A stretch of DNA of 38,965 bases, taken from Betaproteobacteria bacterium (GTDB taxonomy: Bacteria > Pseudomonadota > Gammaproteobacteria > Burkholderiales > Rhodocyclaceae). The position numbers and the translations under genes were made by a program. Below, in pieces: positions 17,101-26,432 of the stretch. Each line of letters begins with the position of its first letter. The first letter of the stretch is position 1. The notes under the pieces were generated by a model. It did not search any database. It saw only the letters and a program-made list of their open reading frames with translations, and was not told the DNA's origin. The DNA lies in NCBI GenBank assembly GCA_009779355.1, contig WREK01000005.1, positions 1 through 38,965 on the forward strand, read 5' to 3'.

Positions 17101-20100
17101 CGTAATCGGGCTTGGCCGATGGTTTTTCAGCGGCAGGACTGGTTTGAACCTTTTCGTCCAAAAAGTCGGGAGTCTTTTGATACGGTTTCGGGAGATCTTC
17201 GATTTCATCAACGCTTGCTTCGCTTACCTGATCACGCGTTGTGGGAATTTCGTCCAGAAAGTATTCCTGTTCATTTTCATTGGGGGGAGGTTGATCCCCT
17301 CCGGTCTCCTGATCGGAGATTTCCAGATACAGTTCGCGGAAGCCTTCAGTTTCATGAATGTTTGTTTCGCTTACCCCGTCACTTATTGCGGGGATTGAAC
17401 CCGACCCGGGTTCGGGCGTTTCGCTCTTGGATAGTTCAAGGTCGAATTCGAGCGTTTTTTCCTCGAATGCCTCAAGACTGGATTCAGAGGGGGCGCCCAC
17501 AGATATCTCAAGGTCGAATTCGATAGGCGTTTTGCTCCTGGATGGTTCAAGATCGAATTCGAGCGGTTTTTTCTCGGATACCTCAAGGCTGGATTCAGAG
17601 GGGGCGCCCACGGATATCTCAAGGTCGAATTCGATGGGCGTTTCGCTCCTGGATGGTTCAAGGTCGAATTCGAGCGGTTTTTTCTCGGATACCTCAAGGC
17701 TGGATTCAGAGGGGGCGCCTACGGATATCTCAAGGTCGAATTCGATGGGCGTTTTACTCCTGGATGGTTCAAAACCAGATTTAGGCGTTTTGCTCCTGGA
17801 TGGCTCAAAACCAGATTTGGGCGTTTTGCTCCTGGATGGTTTAAAGCTGGATTTGGGCGTTGGTTCAATGTCGAATTCGAGTATCTTGTGCTCGGATGGC
17901 CTGAAATCGAATTTAAGCGAGGGCTTTTCGCTCTCAGATGTCTCAGTTTCAAGGCCTATTTTTTCGAGATTGAAATCTTCGCGTTCTCCAAGCTTTCTGC
18001 CAAGTTCAAATGTGAACGGTGAAAAATCAAAAGGCTCGAATTTTGGCACGGCCGGTCGCTTTGGCTTACCGGGTGTGGGATATTTTGCTGCTTTGGAGGG
18101 TAAGGTTTCGGGTTCGTCGCTTTGGGATGTTTCAGGCGCGATAGTCTCAGCGCGGCTTTCTTCGTCGAACACTCCAGGCTCGTCAAGCGAGATGATATCG
18201 ATATCGTCGTCGTCGACAAACTCGTATGGCGTGCCTTCTGGCGTGGGGGGGGCGAAGCCCGGTTCTTCGGCTTCCGGTTCTTCGACTTGCCAGGTGTCGA
18301 GACCGGAAGAACTGGGCGGGATTTCGGGCAAGCTTTCCGGTTCGCCGGCAGCTTGTTCGGATACGGCTTCGGGCGTGGTTTTGAATTCAGGCGCGGTGAG
18401 CGGAACGAATTCTTCGCTTGGCGCACCGCTGCTGCGCAGGTGTTCAGCTTGCGCCAGGAGTGTCGAGACATCGCGCCAGTATTTGGACTTTTTGTCGATC
18501 TGGTTGACCCAGGCCATGAACTCGTCATGAGCAGTGGAGAGCAGTTCCAACAGCGGCGGGGTGATCTGCCATTCGAGTTGTAGCCAGCGGTTGAGGGTCT
18601 GTTCCAGTCCCCAGGCGGCTTCGCCCAGGTCGGTCAGGCCGACCATGCGGCCACTGCCTTTGAGGGTATGAAAACTGCGCCGGATGACAGTAAGATTGTC
18701 GCGCGCGTCGGGTGAGGCGCGAAGCAGTTCGAGATGTTCGATCACCGATTCCAGCACTTCGTGTGCTTCTTCAATGAAGATGGCAAGCAACTCGGCATCG
18801 AGGTCTGCTTGAGGTGTGGTCGACGAAATGTGGGTGGCGACTGGTGGCGAAACGGGTTTTGCGGACAGTTCCAGCAGCGCCTCTACATCTTGCGCATCTG
18901 CCTCGGTTTCGATCACGAAGGTCGGGAAAGTCTCGACGCCGTCGATCGGGCCGGAAGGTGTCTGTGGTTCTGCGGTAGCCGGAATCGCAGGGATATCGGG
19001 CAGTTCCGGCAGGTCGATGCTGAAAATTTCTGGTTTGACAGAAACGGTGGGCGGACTCAGGAACTGGATAATAGATGTGCGATTGTATGGCAGCGACTGA
19101 ACGAAGAAGCCCAGAGCCGAGAAACGTCGCGCGAGTTCGGTGAGTTCGGCATCATCGACAGGCGAATCTTCCGGGGTCAGACGGGTGATGATTTCACCGG
19201 CTTCCCGAATCAGGGAGATGGCATCGTTCTCGTTGAGCAGGGACAATGCGCCCTCGATCTGGTGCAGCGGCGCGTGCAAGGTTTGCAACGGCGCGCGTTT
19301 CGAGTGGTCACGGAAAAAGTCGTCAAGGGTTTGTTCGATGGCAGCGAGGCTGGAAAGAATTTCGCGTGAGAGTTGCGCGATAGCTTCTTTTTCCTGTTGT
19401 TTGCGTGCGGATTCGACACTGGTCGTGCTGGGTTGCGCGTCAAGTTCTTCGCCGCGCGCAAGCGCCTCCAGTCTGGAGAGCGCCTCGCCCGCCTGAGTCT
19501 GGAAGCTGGGGTCAGGAAGTGCACGACCAAGGGCCACTTCCGCTAGCAGGAGGGCAGTGGCGAATTCGAGAGCGATAGGTTCGGAGTAACGCTGCGGGTT
19601 CGCGTCCAACCAGGCGATGAAACGGCACATGCCGCCAAGCAGCCGGTAGAGAACGGGACGACCGAGCGGAGTGGTGGATTTCGTGAAAGCTTCGATCTGG
19701 GCGTTGAATGTGGACAGCGCCGACGTGCCCTGTTCGCCAAAGGTGTTCCATTTATCCTTGATGCGGGTGAGTTCCGTGTGTAGTTCCTGGAGCAACGGCC
19801 CCAGGGGCAGGTCACTGACAATTGCATCTTCTTCGGGAATCAGGGAGTCGAGTTGCCATGCCTGGCGCGTCGCTTGCTGGATCGGTGTGGAGGCGGGCTG
19901 GCTGGCGACGTGGTAGAGCAGTTCGCGCAACAGGCGTTCGGGCAAGACTTGTGGGCCATCCCCGAGGCGGTGCAACTGAGACTCGATCCGGGTCAGCAGA
20001 TGTCTGGTGCCAAGCTGTTCATCAGCCGACATGGTGGAGAACGCGTCGACGAATGCTTGCCCGGCCCACCACAGGGAGCGCATCCCTGGATTGTCTTCGG

Positions 20101-20707
20101 CGATTTCGAGTCCGGCCAGAGCCGTGCGCATAGCATCGATACCGCCAGCGTCTGACTGGCGCAGCCAGTCGATCAGGCCGCGCTGGAAGCGTGTGCGCAT
20201 GGATCGATATTGATGCTGCTGTTGCTCCGCGTCGAGCTTCTGTGCTCCGTCGCGCGAAGGGATGCGCACACTCAGGTCAGGGAAGAAGAGGTCGGCGGGC
20301 GAGGGAGCCGCTTCACCGCGGGCAAGCACGAGTTCCCGGTATAACGGCAACAGGCGCAGGGGCTGGTCGGGAGCGCCGTGAATCAACTCCTCAAGATAGT
20401 TGGCGATGCTGGCAAGCGCACGGCGACCAAGGGCGATTTGTGGGTCATCAAGTGGCAATTCACCTCGGACAAGTGCGGCGAGGAACAAGTCCAAGGCCGC
20501 GACGAATTTCGTCAGTCCATCCAGTCCGATGATAGACAAGGCCCCGTTGGCCTGGTGCAGGTGATTTTGTGCGAACTGTATCTTGTGGGAACTATCTGCT
20601 GATCCGAGCGCTGCCTGGAGGCTTTCGACCGCATGCAACAGCGCCTGGTCGATCTCGCTCTTGACCCAGGTGAGCGGGCCGAGATCCGGTTCATTGGCGT
20701 GCGTCAT
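14192..20707 (-). CDS. chpA: ChpA-like hybrid histidine kinase of the type IV pilus chemosensory system
   Basis: CheA-type kinase of 2171 aa expected to control twitching through PilG and PilH. Order of parts: degenerate Hpt-like helices near residues 50 and 485; a clear Hpt near 680 (FHTLKGSGRMVG); a low-complexity acidic linker of about 800-1150; an Hpt-like AAHSCAGISGTA near 1255; an Hpt near 1440 (LHTLKGSARMAGA); kinase core with LEHLLRNSLAHGIE, DDGAGLD and GRGVGMDVV; a CheW-like domain; and a C-terminal receiver (VMVVDDSLTVRK, SDIEMPRMDG). The linker carries tandem repeats at 17415-17855. AGGG lies six bases before the ATG. Last gene of pilG-pilH-pilI-pilJ-chpA. Confidence 0.93.
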   Translation of the reverse strand: MTHANEPDLGPLTWVKSEIDQALLHAVESLQAALGSADSSHKIQFAQNHLHQANGALSIIGLDGLTKFVAALDLFLAALVRGELPLDDPQIALGRRALASIANYLEELIHGAPDQPLRLLPLYRELVLARGEAAPSPADLFFPDLSVRIPSRDGAQKLDAEQQQHQYRSMRTRFQRGLIDWLRQSDAGGIDAMRTALAGLEIAEDNPGMRSLWWAGQAFVDAFSTMSADEQLGTRHLLTRIESQLHRLGDGPQVLPERLLRELLYHVASQPASTPIQQATRQAWQLDSLIPEEDAIVSDLPLGPLLQELHTELTRIKDKWNTFGEQGTSALSTFNAQIEAFTKSTTPLGRPVLYRLLGGMCRFIAWLDANPQRYSEPIALEFATALLLAEVALGRALPDPSFQTQAGEALSRLEALARGEELDAQPSTTSVESARKQQEKEAIAQLSREILSSLAAIEQTLDDFFRDHSKRAPLQTLHAPLHQIEGALSLLNENDAISLIREAGEIITRLTPEDSPVDDAELTELARRFSALGFFVQSLPYNRTSIIQFLSPPTVSVKPEIFSIDLPELPDIPAIPATAEPQTPSGPIDGVETFPTFVIETEADAQDVEALLELSAKPVSPPVATHISSTTPQADLDAELLAIFIEEAHEVLESVIEHLELLRASPDARDNLTVIRRSFHTLKGSGRMVGLTDLGEAAWGLEQTLNRWLQLEWQITPPLLELLSTAHDEFMAWVNQIDKKSKYWRDVSTLLAQAEHLRSSGAPSEEFVPLTAPEFKTTPEAVSEQAAGEPESLPEIPPSSSGLDTWQVEEPEAEEPGFAPPTPEGTPYEFVDDDDIDIISLDEPGVFDEESRAETIAPETSQSDEPETLPSKAAKYPTPGKPKRPAVPKFEPFDFSPFTFELGRKLGEREDFNLEKIGLETETSESEKPSLKFDFRPSEHKILEFDIEPTPKSSFKPSRSKTPKSGFEPSRSKTPKSGFEPSRSKTPIEFDLEISVGAPSESSLEVSEKKPLEFDLEPSRSETPIEFDLEISVGAPSESSLEVSEKKPLEFDLEPSRSKTPIEFDLEISVGAPSESSLEAFEEKTLEFDLELSKSETPEPGSGSIPAISDGVSETNIHETEGFRELYLEISDQETGGDQPPPNENEQEYFLDEIPTTRDQVSEASVDEIEDLPKPYQKTPDFLDEKVQTSPAAEKPSAKPDYDTLYIDDVEISRTLFELYIAEAQAHIFTLHQELGHLANNPTLLLPEASLRAAHSCAGISGTARCTPLYTLGKALELAQQRIHDLNRPPRANELALLKTCTDTLDSMLITVIGLHMPLETPELIEQLDRIGHEQVIDTTKSDDKAIAEAVAKNFPEAVAVTKPEIALKPSSSPKKPSSPKPSSLMVSAQPGVHDEIDEQLLPIFLEEAGELINELHVTSRAWGNDLASTKHPMLVKRQLHTLKGSARMAGAMILGNQIHQLESRVESALSAGDNITSLVDEIDSALDGIEQMVAALADPASKVPAIETVPEPTEPPIQPFADDEFTHRDAETISFPFVVASLPETKSTAAAPKAAQIESEALSAALRVRAELLDSFVNDASEIGVARTRIEGELRQLRRSLLDLTENVIRLRNQLREVEIQADVQMQTRIAQAEKSHAEFDPLEMDRYTRLQELTRMMAESVNDVTTVQQNLLKNLDSADIALHSQARTTRELQQALMQVRMVPFDSLAVRLYRIVRQGAKELGKRANLDLRGGGIEIDRSVLDRIVAPLEHLLRNSLAHGIEPLELRQAKGKPEIGQITLTTRQEGNEIVIELADDGAGLDFERIAARAREHGLIGPDEVADERRLSNLIFLPGFTTAEKVTAVSGRGVGMDVVKAETAAVGGRVDISTIPGEGTMFSIYLPLTLAVTQALLVRSGSQLYAIPASMISQIIELKADAVHRLRAEGSIEWLGQQYSYHYLPNLFGNPFARPEIGRYSWILLLHSGGQTLALQVDALRGHQEIIVKNAGPQLTRVVGMSGATVLGNGEIVLIINPVAMANREIGYAQASRILGTAPAVIEDLLESEVIHEPTVMVVDDSLTVRKITSRLLEREGYRVITAKDGVDAIESLMDNIPDVILSDIEMPRMDGFDLVRNIRADAKLKNVPIIMITSRLADKHRDYAMEIGANHYLGKPYQEEELLGLIANYVPRT
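17415..17747. repeat. Three 111-bp in-frame tandem repeats inside chpA
   Basis: Units begin at 17415, 17526 and 17637 (GGCGTT each time), giving a 37-aa repeat such as PIEFDLEISVGAPSESSLEV plus EKKPLEFDLEPSRSKT. The two inner copies are nearly identical and the outer one has drifted, as expected from recent duplication. All stay in frame. Confidence 0.9.
17748..17855. repeat. Three 36-bp in-frame tandem repeats inside chpA
   Basis: Units at 17748, 17784 and 17820 encode a 12-aa repeat of the FEPSRSKTPKSG type. The unit shares its GGCGTTTTGCTCCTGGATGG core with each 111-bp unit, so the long repeat probably grew from the short one. There are no spacers, which rules out a CRISPR array. Confidence 0.9.
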
Positions 20708-20730
20708 GGCTGCCCTATGCTATTTCCCGT

Positions 20731-22629
20731 TCATACCTTGAAGCCGGAAACCGAACCCTTAAGTTCGATTGCAAGGTCAGTAAGTTGACCAACCGATTCC
20801 GCTGTCTGCTTCGTGCCGTGAGTCGTTTGTTCGGTAATGCCAAGTATCTCCTTCATTGATTCGGCTACCCGAATAGCTTCGGCGGCCTGGTACTGCGTAT
20901 CGGTGGAAATTTGTTCGATCAGGTGGGCTGCGTCCATCGACACCTGTCCCATTTCGGCTAGCGCCTGACCGGCTGCGTCGGACAGGCGTGCGCCTTCTAC
21001 CACGTCCCGTGTGGCGTTTTCCATTGCGCCGACGGCATCCTGGGTGTCGGTCTGAATGGTCTTTACAATAGCCGCGATTTGTTTGGTCGCCTCAGCCGAG
21101 CGTTCCGCCAGCCGCTGCACTTCTTCCGCAACCACGGTAAAGCCGCGTCCGGCATCACCGGCGGAGGCCGCCTGGATGGCGGCGTTCAGGGCTAGTACGT
21201 TGGTTTGTTCGGTAATGTCGGAAATCAATTCCACGATTTCGCCGATTTCCTGTGAGGATTCGCCCAGGCGTTTGATGCGTTTGGAAGTTTCCTGAATTTT
21301 TTCGCGGATCGCATTCATGCCGCGAATCGTGTTTTCCACCGAATCGGCCCCTTTGCGTGCAGATTCCAGTGAGCGGCGGGCTACCTGGGCGGTATGCAGC
21401 GCCCGTTCGGATGCAGTAATCATCTGTTGCGCCATGTTTTGCACGGTTGCGCCGGCATCCTCAATCTGGTGCGACTGGCGTTCAGTCGCGTTAAGCAGTT
21501 CGGCGGAGGTGTGCTGGGCGGCCTGGGTAGCGGTTGTTACACGTCCGGCGGCGTCGTTGATCCGGCTTACCAGTGCTGCCAGTTCTTCGATGGTGTAGTT
21601 CACCGAATCTGCGATGGCCCCGGTGATGTCTTCCGAGACTGTGGTGCGGATAGTGAGGTCACCGTCAGCGAGGTCGCCCATTTCATTCATCAGCCGCAGA
21701 ATCGCCGCCTGGGTGTGGTTGCGTTCTTCTTCGGAGAGTCGGCGCTGCCGGTCAATGCTGGCCTGACGGGTGTTGACCTCGGTTCGGTACACCTTGGTGG
21801 TGATGATCAGCACGATCAGGGCGGCAAACGCACAAACCGCGATCAGCCGTAAGAGCGTGCCGGTGAAGTCCGCATTCTGGGCAAAGGTTTTGCTCAAGCT
21901 ATCGAATTCCTGGAAAATGGTTAACGATTGGCTGGACAGGGTATCGCTGGCCGCCAGAACCCGGATGATTTTCCCAAGATCAGAGTTGGTGTCGCCCATC
22001 CACTCGCGGACGGTTTCCGAATTGCCACCAAGCGTCTCGAGCGCACCTGTCTGGCGAGCCAGTTGAAGCATGATGCCCGCAGGGTCGGTTCGGGTTTCGC
22101 CGGTGAACCGGAGTAGTTCGTTCCGGTTGTCAATGATCAGTTGGATATCTTTCTCCATTTCCTGCCAGATGCGGCTGATATTGGTAAGCTGCGGCTGCTC
22201 GATGGTCGGCGTCGGCAGTTTCTGGTTGTCAGGGGTGGCCCCCCCCTGGCTCAGCGCGTTGAGCAATGCGTTGAATTTCTCGCGCCCATCTTTCAGCTCT
22301 TCAAAGGCTTCAGGCTTCCCCTGTAGCGCCAGCCGCCCGGCTTTGGCGATTTTCTGTGAGAGGGCCTGCAGTTCGCCTGACACGGCGACCTGGTGAATCA
22401 CCTCGCTGATGTGCCAAGTCTGGAAGAACATCAAAGCGGCTGTCGCCAAACTCAGTACGATAAATAACCCGGCCAGGAAGGGAACCCGCGTGGAACTCGC
22501 AGGTTTTATTCCGGAGGCTGCATAAATTCGTTCAGCGGTCGACGACCGTATGGCAACCTCTCTGCCTTCCATGAGGGTTGCGTCTGAAGGGTACGCGGGC
22601 GGATTGTTTGAAAAAAGCTTGAATGCCAT
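20731..22629 (-). CDS. pilJ: PilJ: type IV pilus methyl-accepting chemotaxis protein
   Basis: Membrane receptor of the Pil-Chp system, 632 aa. A first membrane helix near residues 45-67 ([19 protein letters not shown]) leads into a periplasmic PilJ-type helical domain, then a second helix ([20 protein letters not shown]), a HAMP-like region and a long cytoplasmic coiled coil. The signalling tip is [20 protein letters not shown] followed by [21 protein letters not shown] 22629 with GGAG eight bases upstream is the start; the 699-aa track ORF adds 67 residues from the pilI gap. It is 95 bp after pilI and 23 bp before chpA. Confidence 0.95.
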   Translation of the reverse strand: MAFKLFSNNPPAYPSDATLMEGREVAIRSSTAERIYAASGIKPASSTRVPFLAGLFIVLSLATAALMFFQTWHISEVIHQVAVSGELQALSQKIAKAGRLALQGKPEAFEELKDGREKFNALLNALSQGGATPDNQKLPTPTIEQPQLTNISRIWQEMEKDIQLIIDNRNELLRFTGETRTDPAGIMLQLARQTGALETLGGNSETVREWMGDTNSDLGKIIRVLAASDTLSSQSLTIFQEFDSLSKTFAQNADFTGTLLRLIAVCAFAALIVLIITTKVYRTEVNTRQASIDRQRRLSEEERNHTQAAILRLMNEMGDLADGDLTIRTTVSEDITGAIADSVNYTIEELAALVSRINDAAGRVTTATQAAQHTSAELLNATERQSHQIEDAGATVQNMAQQMITASERALHTAQVARRSLESARKGADSVENTIRGMNAIREKIQETSKRIKRLGESSQEIGEIVELISDITEQTNVLALNAAIQAASAGDAGRGFTVVAEEVQRLAERSAEATKQIAAIVKTIQTDTQDAVGAMENATRDVVEGARLSDAAGQALAEMGQVSMDAAHLIEQISTDTQYQAAEAIRVAESMKEILGITEQTTHGTKQTAESVGQLTDLAIELKGSVSGFKV

Positions 22630-22724
22630 TTGCCTTGCTCCACTGCGGTTGTTGACCGCCAGTAGTGGTCTTGGTAAAAAAATCGGAGAAAATTGAATTC
22701 TATTGGAAAGGTAGTGTCCTTGCC

Positions 22725-23240
22725 CTAATTGACGCCGACGTCGAGAAAAATGCTGTTGGATAAAAGTTGCGAAACGTCCAATCGCAACCAGAGATTGTCT
22801 TGTGTGTCCCGAAACCGGGCGATAACCCATGGACGTGGGTCATCCATTTCAGTATCTGGCTCAAAATCTTCTTCATTGCGCAGTCCCAATACGCGCGAAA
22901 CCAGGATGGCGCTATGTACGCCCTGCCGTGCGCCAACGAGCAGCAGGCGCACGGCAGGGGCAGGTGAGGTGATCGTCGGGCCGTCGTGGAAACGCGATAA
23001 ATCGACGACACTGTATAAGACCCCCCGTACATTGACCAAGCCGCGATACCACTCATGTGTAAGCGGAACCGGAACCAGAGCGGGTGGGGCGACGATTTCG
23101 CCGGATTCTGGCAGGCTGAGAAGCCAATGTTCATAACCCGCCCTTATTCCGAGCAAGCCTCTGCGTCCTCCGCTATTTGCTTCTGCCAGGCGGCGTGTGA
23201 GGTTTTCCTGAAACTCGCGTAGGCTGATCCTTTTGGACAT
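22725..23240 (-). CDS. pilI: PilI: CheW-like adaptor
   Basis: Couples PilJ to ChpA. The 171 aa form one CheW domain: [38 protein letters not shown] (the conserved NxRG turn), and [23 protein letters not shown]. It begins 9 bp after pilH and reads into pilJ. Confidence 0.94.
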   Translation of the reverse strand: MSKRISLREFQENLTRRLAEANSGGRRGLLGIRAGYEHWLLSLPESGEIVAPPALVPVPLTHEWYRGLVNVRGVLYSVVDLSRFHDGPTITSPAPAVRLLLVGARQGVHSAILVSRVLGLRNEEDFEPDTEMDDPRPWVIARFRDTQDNLWLRLDVSQLLSNSIFLDVGVN

Positions 23241-23249
23241 AACGTTGAT

Positions 23250-23615
23250 TTACCCGATACTTTTGATACGCTCAAGCAAGACGGTAAAGTTGAGAGGCTT
23301 GACGATATAGTCATATGCGCCCTGACGCATGCCCCATATCTTGTCGGTTTCAAGTCCCTTGCTGGTGCACATGATGATCGGGATGCCACGTGTGGTTTCC
23401 CCGCGCGAAATCGTGCGCGTGGCCTGATAACCATTCATGCCGGGCATGACGACATCCATCAGGATCAGGTCGGGCAACTCGCTGCAGCTTTTATTGATGG
23501 CCTCCTGGCCGCTTTCAGCGGTGACAACCTCGTAGCCGTTGCGAACGAGAACTTCGGACAATGCCAGCCGCTCAGTGGGTGAATCATCTACTACGAGTAC
23601 TTTTTTGATGGTCAT
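23250..23615 (-). CDS. pilH: PilH: twitching motility response regulator
   Basis: Single-domain receiver of 121 aa: VLVVDDSPTERL (acidic pocket), DLILMDVVMPGMNGY (phosphorylated Asp), IIMCTSKGLETD and DYIVKPL (conserved Lys). In Pseudomonas PilH opposes or drains signal from ChpA to PilG. ATG 23615 has GGGGA seven bases upstream; the track ORF starts too far upstream, in pilG. Confidence 0.93.
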   Translation of the reverse strand: MTIKKVLVVDDSPTERLALSEVLVRNGYEVVTAESGQEAINKSCSELPDLILMDVVMPGMNGYQATRTISRGETTRGIPIIMCTSKGLETDKIWGMRQGAYDYIVKPLNFTVLLERIKSIG

Positions 23616-23643
23616 TGTTTTCCCCATGGGTATCGTAGATCGG

Positions 23644-24030
23644 TCAGCGCAGGCGGGCGCCACTATGTTCTGTAACCGCTCTGATGAGGCTGTCTTTCGT
23701 GAAAGGTTTGGTGAGGTACTCATCGGAGCCTACCATGCGACCACGCGCACGGTCAAAAAGCCCGTCCTTTGAAGACAGCATGATGACCGGCGTTGCCGCC
23801 AGTTTTGGGTTTTTTTTGATGAGTGCGCAAGTCTGGTAGCCATCGAGGCGCGGCATCATGATATCGACGAAAATAACGTCCGGATGATGATCCGTTATTT
23901 TCGCCAGCGCGTCGAAACCGTCCTCAGCCAGCAGAACCTGGCAACCCGCCTGGCTGAGAAAAATCTCGGCGCTACGACGAATAGTGTTGCTATCGTCGAT
24001 TATCATCACCTTGAGTCCGCTCAAATCCAT
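23644..24030 (-). CDS. pilG: PilG: twitching motility response regulator
   Basis: Single-domain receiver of 128 aa and first gene of the cluster. It shows VMIIDDSNTIRRSAEIFL, VIFVDIMMPRLDGYQTCALIKK (phospho-Asp), MLSSKDGLFDRARG and DEYLTKPFTKD (Lys). The GLFDRARG stretch after the switch Ser is characteristic of PilG and separates it from PilH. In Pseudomonas PilG promotes pilus extension and cAMP production. Confidence 0.95.
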   Translation of the reverse strand: MDLSGLKVMIIDDSNTIRRSAEIFLSQAGCQVLLAEDGFDALAKITDHHPDVIFVDIMMPRLDGYQTCALIKKNPKLAATPVIMLSSKDGLFDRARGRMVGSDEYLTKPFTKDSLIRAVTEHSGARLR

Positions 24031-24077
24031 GCACCGTGCCCCCGGGAATGTGGCATCCGTCCCATAACCATAACCTT

Positions 24078-24105
24078 ATTACAACCATCGGCAAGCATAC
24101 CGCAA
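24078..24105 (-). promoter_or_regulatory. Possible promoter of the pilG-chpA cluster
   Basis: TTGCGG (24100-24105) and TGTAAT (24078-24083) are 16 bases apart on the minus strand, about 48 bp before the pilG ATG. The match is modest. Confidence 0.3.
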
Positions 24106-24412
24106 AACACATGTTTCAATAAAGGCAGAAATTCCTAGAACAAGCGTAAAAAAGCTTTCGGCGCCTTCAAAAAGGAAGTGTAGGCAAAACAAGACAGTCG
24201 GCATATTCTTTACTAGACAAAATGAATGAATACGTGTCAGCGTAATTCCTGTCATTCGTGACGGGGTAAGCGATGCAATCGATTTACGGGCTCGAAGGCT
24301 CCCATAAATAGCCTCCCTTTCTTGAGGGAGGCGGCATGCTGAAGGCGTGACGGAAGGAGTATATCGGAGCAATTTCCGGCCTTTAGGCCGGGGCGGCTCA
24401 AAAAGGAAAAGA
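24106..24412. other. Divergent pilG-thiE intergenic region with thiE leader hairpins
   Basis: No gene is seen here. The thiE-proximal half holds two perfect hairpins: GCCTCCCT/AGGGAGGC (24311-24332, loop TTCTTG) and CCGGCCT-TT-AGGCCGG (24376-24391), the second 21 bp before the thiE ATG. I could not find the conserved bases of a TPP riboswitch. The second hairpin resembles the CTTTAG-loop ends of IS200/IS605-type elements, so a remnant is possible. The rubredoxin gene often found next to pilG in betaproteobacteria is not here. Confidence 0.45.
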
Positions 24413-25057
24413 ATGAATAAAACCAGAAGGTTTTCGTGGCGGGGGCTTTATGCGATTACGCCGGATGAATCCGATACCACGCGTTTGCTGGAGATAAGTG
24501 CCCGTGTCCTCGCCGGTTGCCCGGTATTGCTGCAATACCGCAACAAGTCCGCCTGTCCGGCGCTACGTCGCGAACAGGCGTTGCAGTTGCTTGCGTTGTG
24601 TCGTGCTGCTGCAACGCCGCTCATCATCAACGACGACCTGGAACTGGCTGCTGAGCTTGCTGCCGATGGCGTCCACCTCGGGCGCGGCGACGGTGACGCG
24701 GCCCTTGCCCGACGGGTGCTGGATGCGCTTGGGCCGGGGCGTATTGTCGGGGTGTCGTGTTACGGTGAGTGGGGGAGGGCAGTGGCGGGCATGGAGGCGG
24801 GGGCCGATTACGTCGCTTTTGGCGCAATGTTCGCTTCGGCCACTAAGCCGGAAGCGCCGTGCGTGCCGTTCGAGTTGCTCACGCGGGCACGGCGCGAATT
24901 GAAGCCGAACGTGGCAGTTGCGGCTATCGGAGGCATTACCCTCGACAACGCGGGCATGCTCTTCGAGGCTGGGGCCGATCTTGTGGCGGTCGTCTCCGAT
25001 GTGTTCGGCGCTACTGATCCGGGTGCACGGGCGGCAGCTTATCGGATGCTGGCATAA
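24413..25057 (+). CDS. thiE: Thiamine phosphate synthase
   Basis: Joins the pyrimidine (HMP-PP) and thiazole phosphate halves of thiamine. The 214-aa TIM-barrel shows GLYAITPD, LLQYRNKSA, PLIINDDLELAAELAADGVHLGRGD, VGVSCY, DYVAFGAMFASATK and AAIGGITLDN in order. AAGGA lies six bases before ATG 24413; the track ORF begins 22 codons earlier through the leader hairpin. It lies 75 bp upstream of hemL on the same strand. Confidence 0.95.
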   Translation: MNKTRRFSWRGLYAITPDESDTTRLLEISARVLAGCPVLLQYRNKSACPALRREQALQLLALCRAAATPLIINDDLELAAELAADGVHLGRGDGDAALARRVLDALGPGRIVGVSCYGEWGRAVAGMEAGADYVAFGAMFASATKPEAPCVPFELLTRARRELKPNVAVAAIGGITLDNAGMLFEAGADLVAVVSDVFGATDPGARAAAYRMLA

Positions 25058-25132
25058 AAATGAGGACGGCTTGCAGCAGCACGTCGATGCGGGCGAGAAT
25101 CCCGCCTTGTCCATCTTGCCGGAAAGTACGCC

Positions 25133-26416
25133 ATGAACAACCGTAACGAAGCCCTTTTCAGCCAAGCACAAAAACGTATTCCCGGCGGGGTCAACTCGCC
25201 CGTGCGCGCCTTCCGTTCGGTGGGTGGCGTGCCGTGTTTCATCGAGCGTGCCGAAGGGGCGCAGGTGTGGGATGCCGAAGGCCGGGCCTATATCGATTAC
25301 GTCGGTTCATGGGGTCCGGCGATTACCGGGCATGCCCATCCGGAAATTGTCGAGGCGGTACGTACGGCAGCGGCGAAGGGGCTTTCTTTCGGGGCGCCGA
25401 CGGCAGCCGAGATCGAAATGGCCGAACTGTTATGCGCATTGTTGCCTTCGCTTGAAATGGTGCGGCTCGTCAATTCCGGGACTGAGGCAACGATGAGCGC
25501 GATCCGGCTGGCGCGCGGCTATACCGGGCGCGAAGGCATCGTCAAATTTGAGGGTTGTTATCACGGTCACGCCGACAGCCTGCTGGTCAAGGCCGGTTCC
25601 GGCATGCTGACCTTCGGCAACCCGTCTTCGGCAGGTGTTCCAGCGGATTTTGCCCGCCATACCATCGTGCTCGATTACAACGACCTCGACGGGGTCGAGG
25701 CTGCTTTCAAGGCGCGTGGCGGGGAGATTGCCGCCGTGATCGTCGAACCCGTGGCGGGCAACATGAACCTGGTGCGCCCCCGCCCTGGTTTCCTGGAAGG
25801 GTTGCGCCGCCTGTGCACGCAATATGAAACGGTGCTGATTTTTGATGAAGTAATGACAGGTTTCCGCGTTGGTCCGCAAGGGGCGCAGGGGCTGTTCGGC
25901 ATCTCTGCTGACCTCACCACCCTGGGCAAAGTCATCGGCGGCGGTATGCCGGTGGGCGCTTTCGGCGGGCGGCGTGACATCATGGAGGAAGTTGCCCCGC
26001 TTGGCCCTGTCTATCAGGCGGGTACCCTTTCCGGCAGCCCGGTGGCGGTGGCCGCCGGGCTGGCTTCGCTCAAACTGACCCGTGCTCCGGGTTTTTATGA
26101 GGCGTTGGCCGCGCGTGCGCGCCAACTCACGGAAGGGCTTGCCGATGCCGCATGCGCTGCCGGGGCCATTTTTTCAGCCGATGCCGTGGGCGGCATGTTC
26201 GGGCTTTATTTCAGCGCGCGCACGCCGGAAACGTTCAACGACGTCATGGCGATGGATCGAGAACGTTTCAACCGTTTTTTCCATGCCATGCTGGAGAAGG
26301 GGTACTACTTTGCGCCTTCGGCCTTCGAGGCCGGTTTCGTGTCCTCCGCGCATGGCGAGGCCGAGATCGGCGCCACGATAGCCGCAGCGCGGGAAGTGTT
26401 CGCCAGCCTGGGGTGA
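25133..26416 (+). CDS. hemL: Glutamate-1-semialdehyde 2,1-aminomutase
   Basis: PLP enzyme that makes 5-aminolevulinate for tetrapyrroles by the C5 pathway. The 427 aa contain [13 protein letters not shown] at the start, [44 protein letters not shown] and [17 protein letters not shown] with the PLP lysine at about residue 266. GGAAAG lies eight bases before the ATG. Proximity to thiE and the pil-chp cluster is a known betaproteobacterial arrangement. Confidence 0.97.
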   Translation: MNNRNEALFSQAQKRIPGGVNSPVRAFRSVGGVPCFIERAEGAQVWDAEGRAYIDYVGSWGPAITGHAHPEIVEAVRTAAAKGLSFGAPTAAEIEMAELLCALLPSLEMVRLVNSGTEATMSAIRLARGYTGREGIVKFEGCYHGHADSLLVKAGSGMLTFGNPSSAGVPADFARHTIVLDYNDLDGVEAAFKARGGEIAAVIVEPVAGNMNLVRPRPGFLEGLRRLCTQYETVLIFDEVMTGFRVGPQGAQGLFGISADLTTLGKVIGGGMPVGAFGGRRDIMEEVAPLGPVYQAGTLSGSPVAVAAGLASLKLTRAPGFYEALAARARQLTEGLADAACAAGAIFSADAVGGMFGLYFSARTPETFNDVMAMDRERFNRFFHAMLEKGYYFAPSAFEAGFVSSAHGEAEIGATIAAAREVFASLG

Positions 26417-26432
26417 AGCCCTGCAGCGGAGT

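Noticed and set aside
17748-17855. 36-bp direct repeats resembling CRISPR repeat size
   Set aside because: Units are contiguous without spacers and are in-frame codons of chpA.
17358-18530. 390-aa plus-strand ORF, antisense to chpA
   Set aside because: It is a shadow of the Ser/Glu-rich repeat linker, with repetitive low-complexity translation and no start signal.
24240-24412. TPP riboswitch before thiE
   Set aside because: Hairpins are present, but the conserved CTGAGA and ACCTGATCTGG-type segments of the aptamer were not found.
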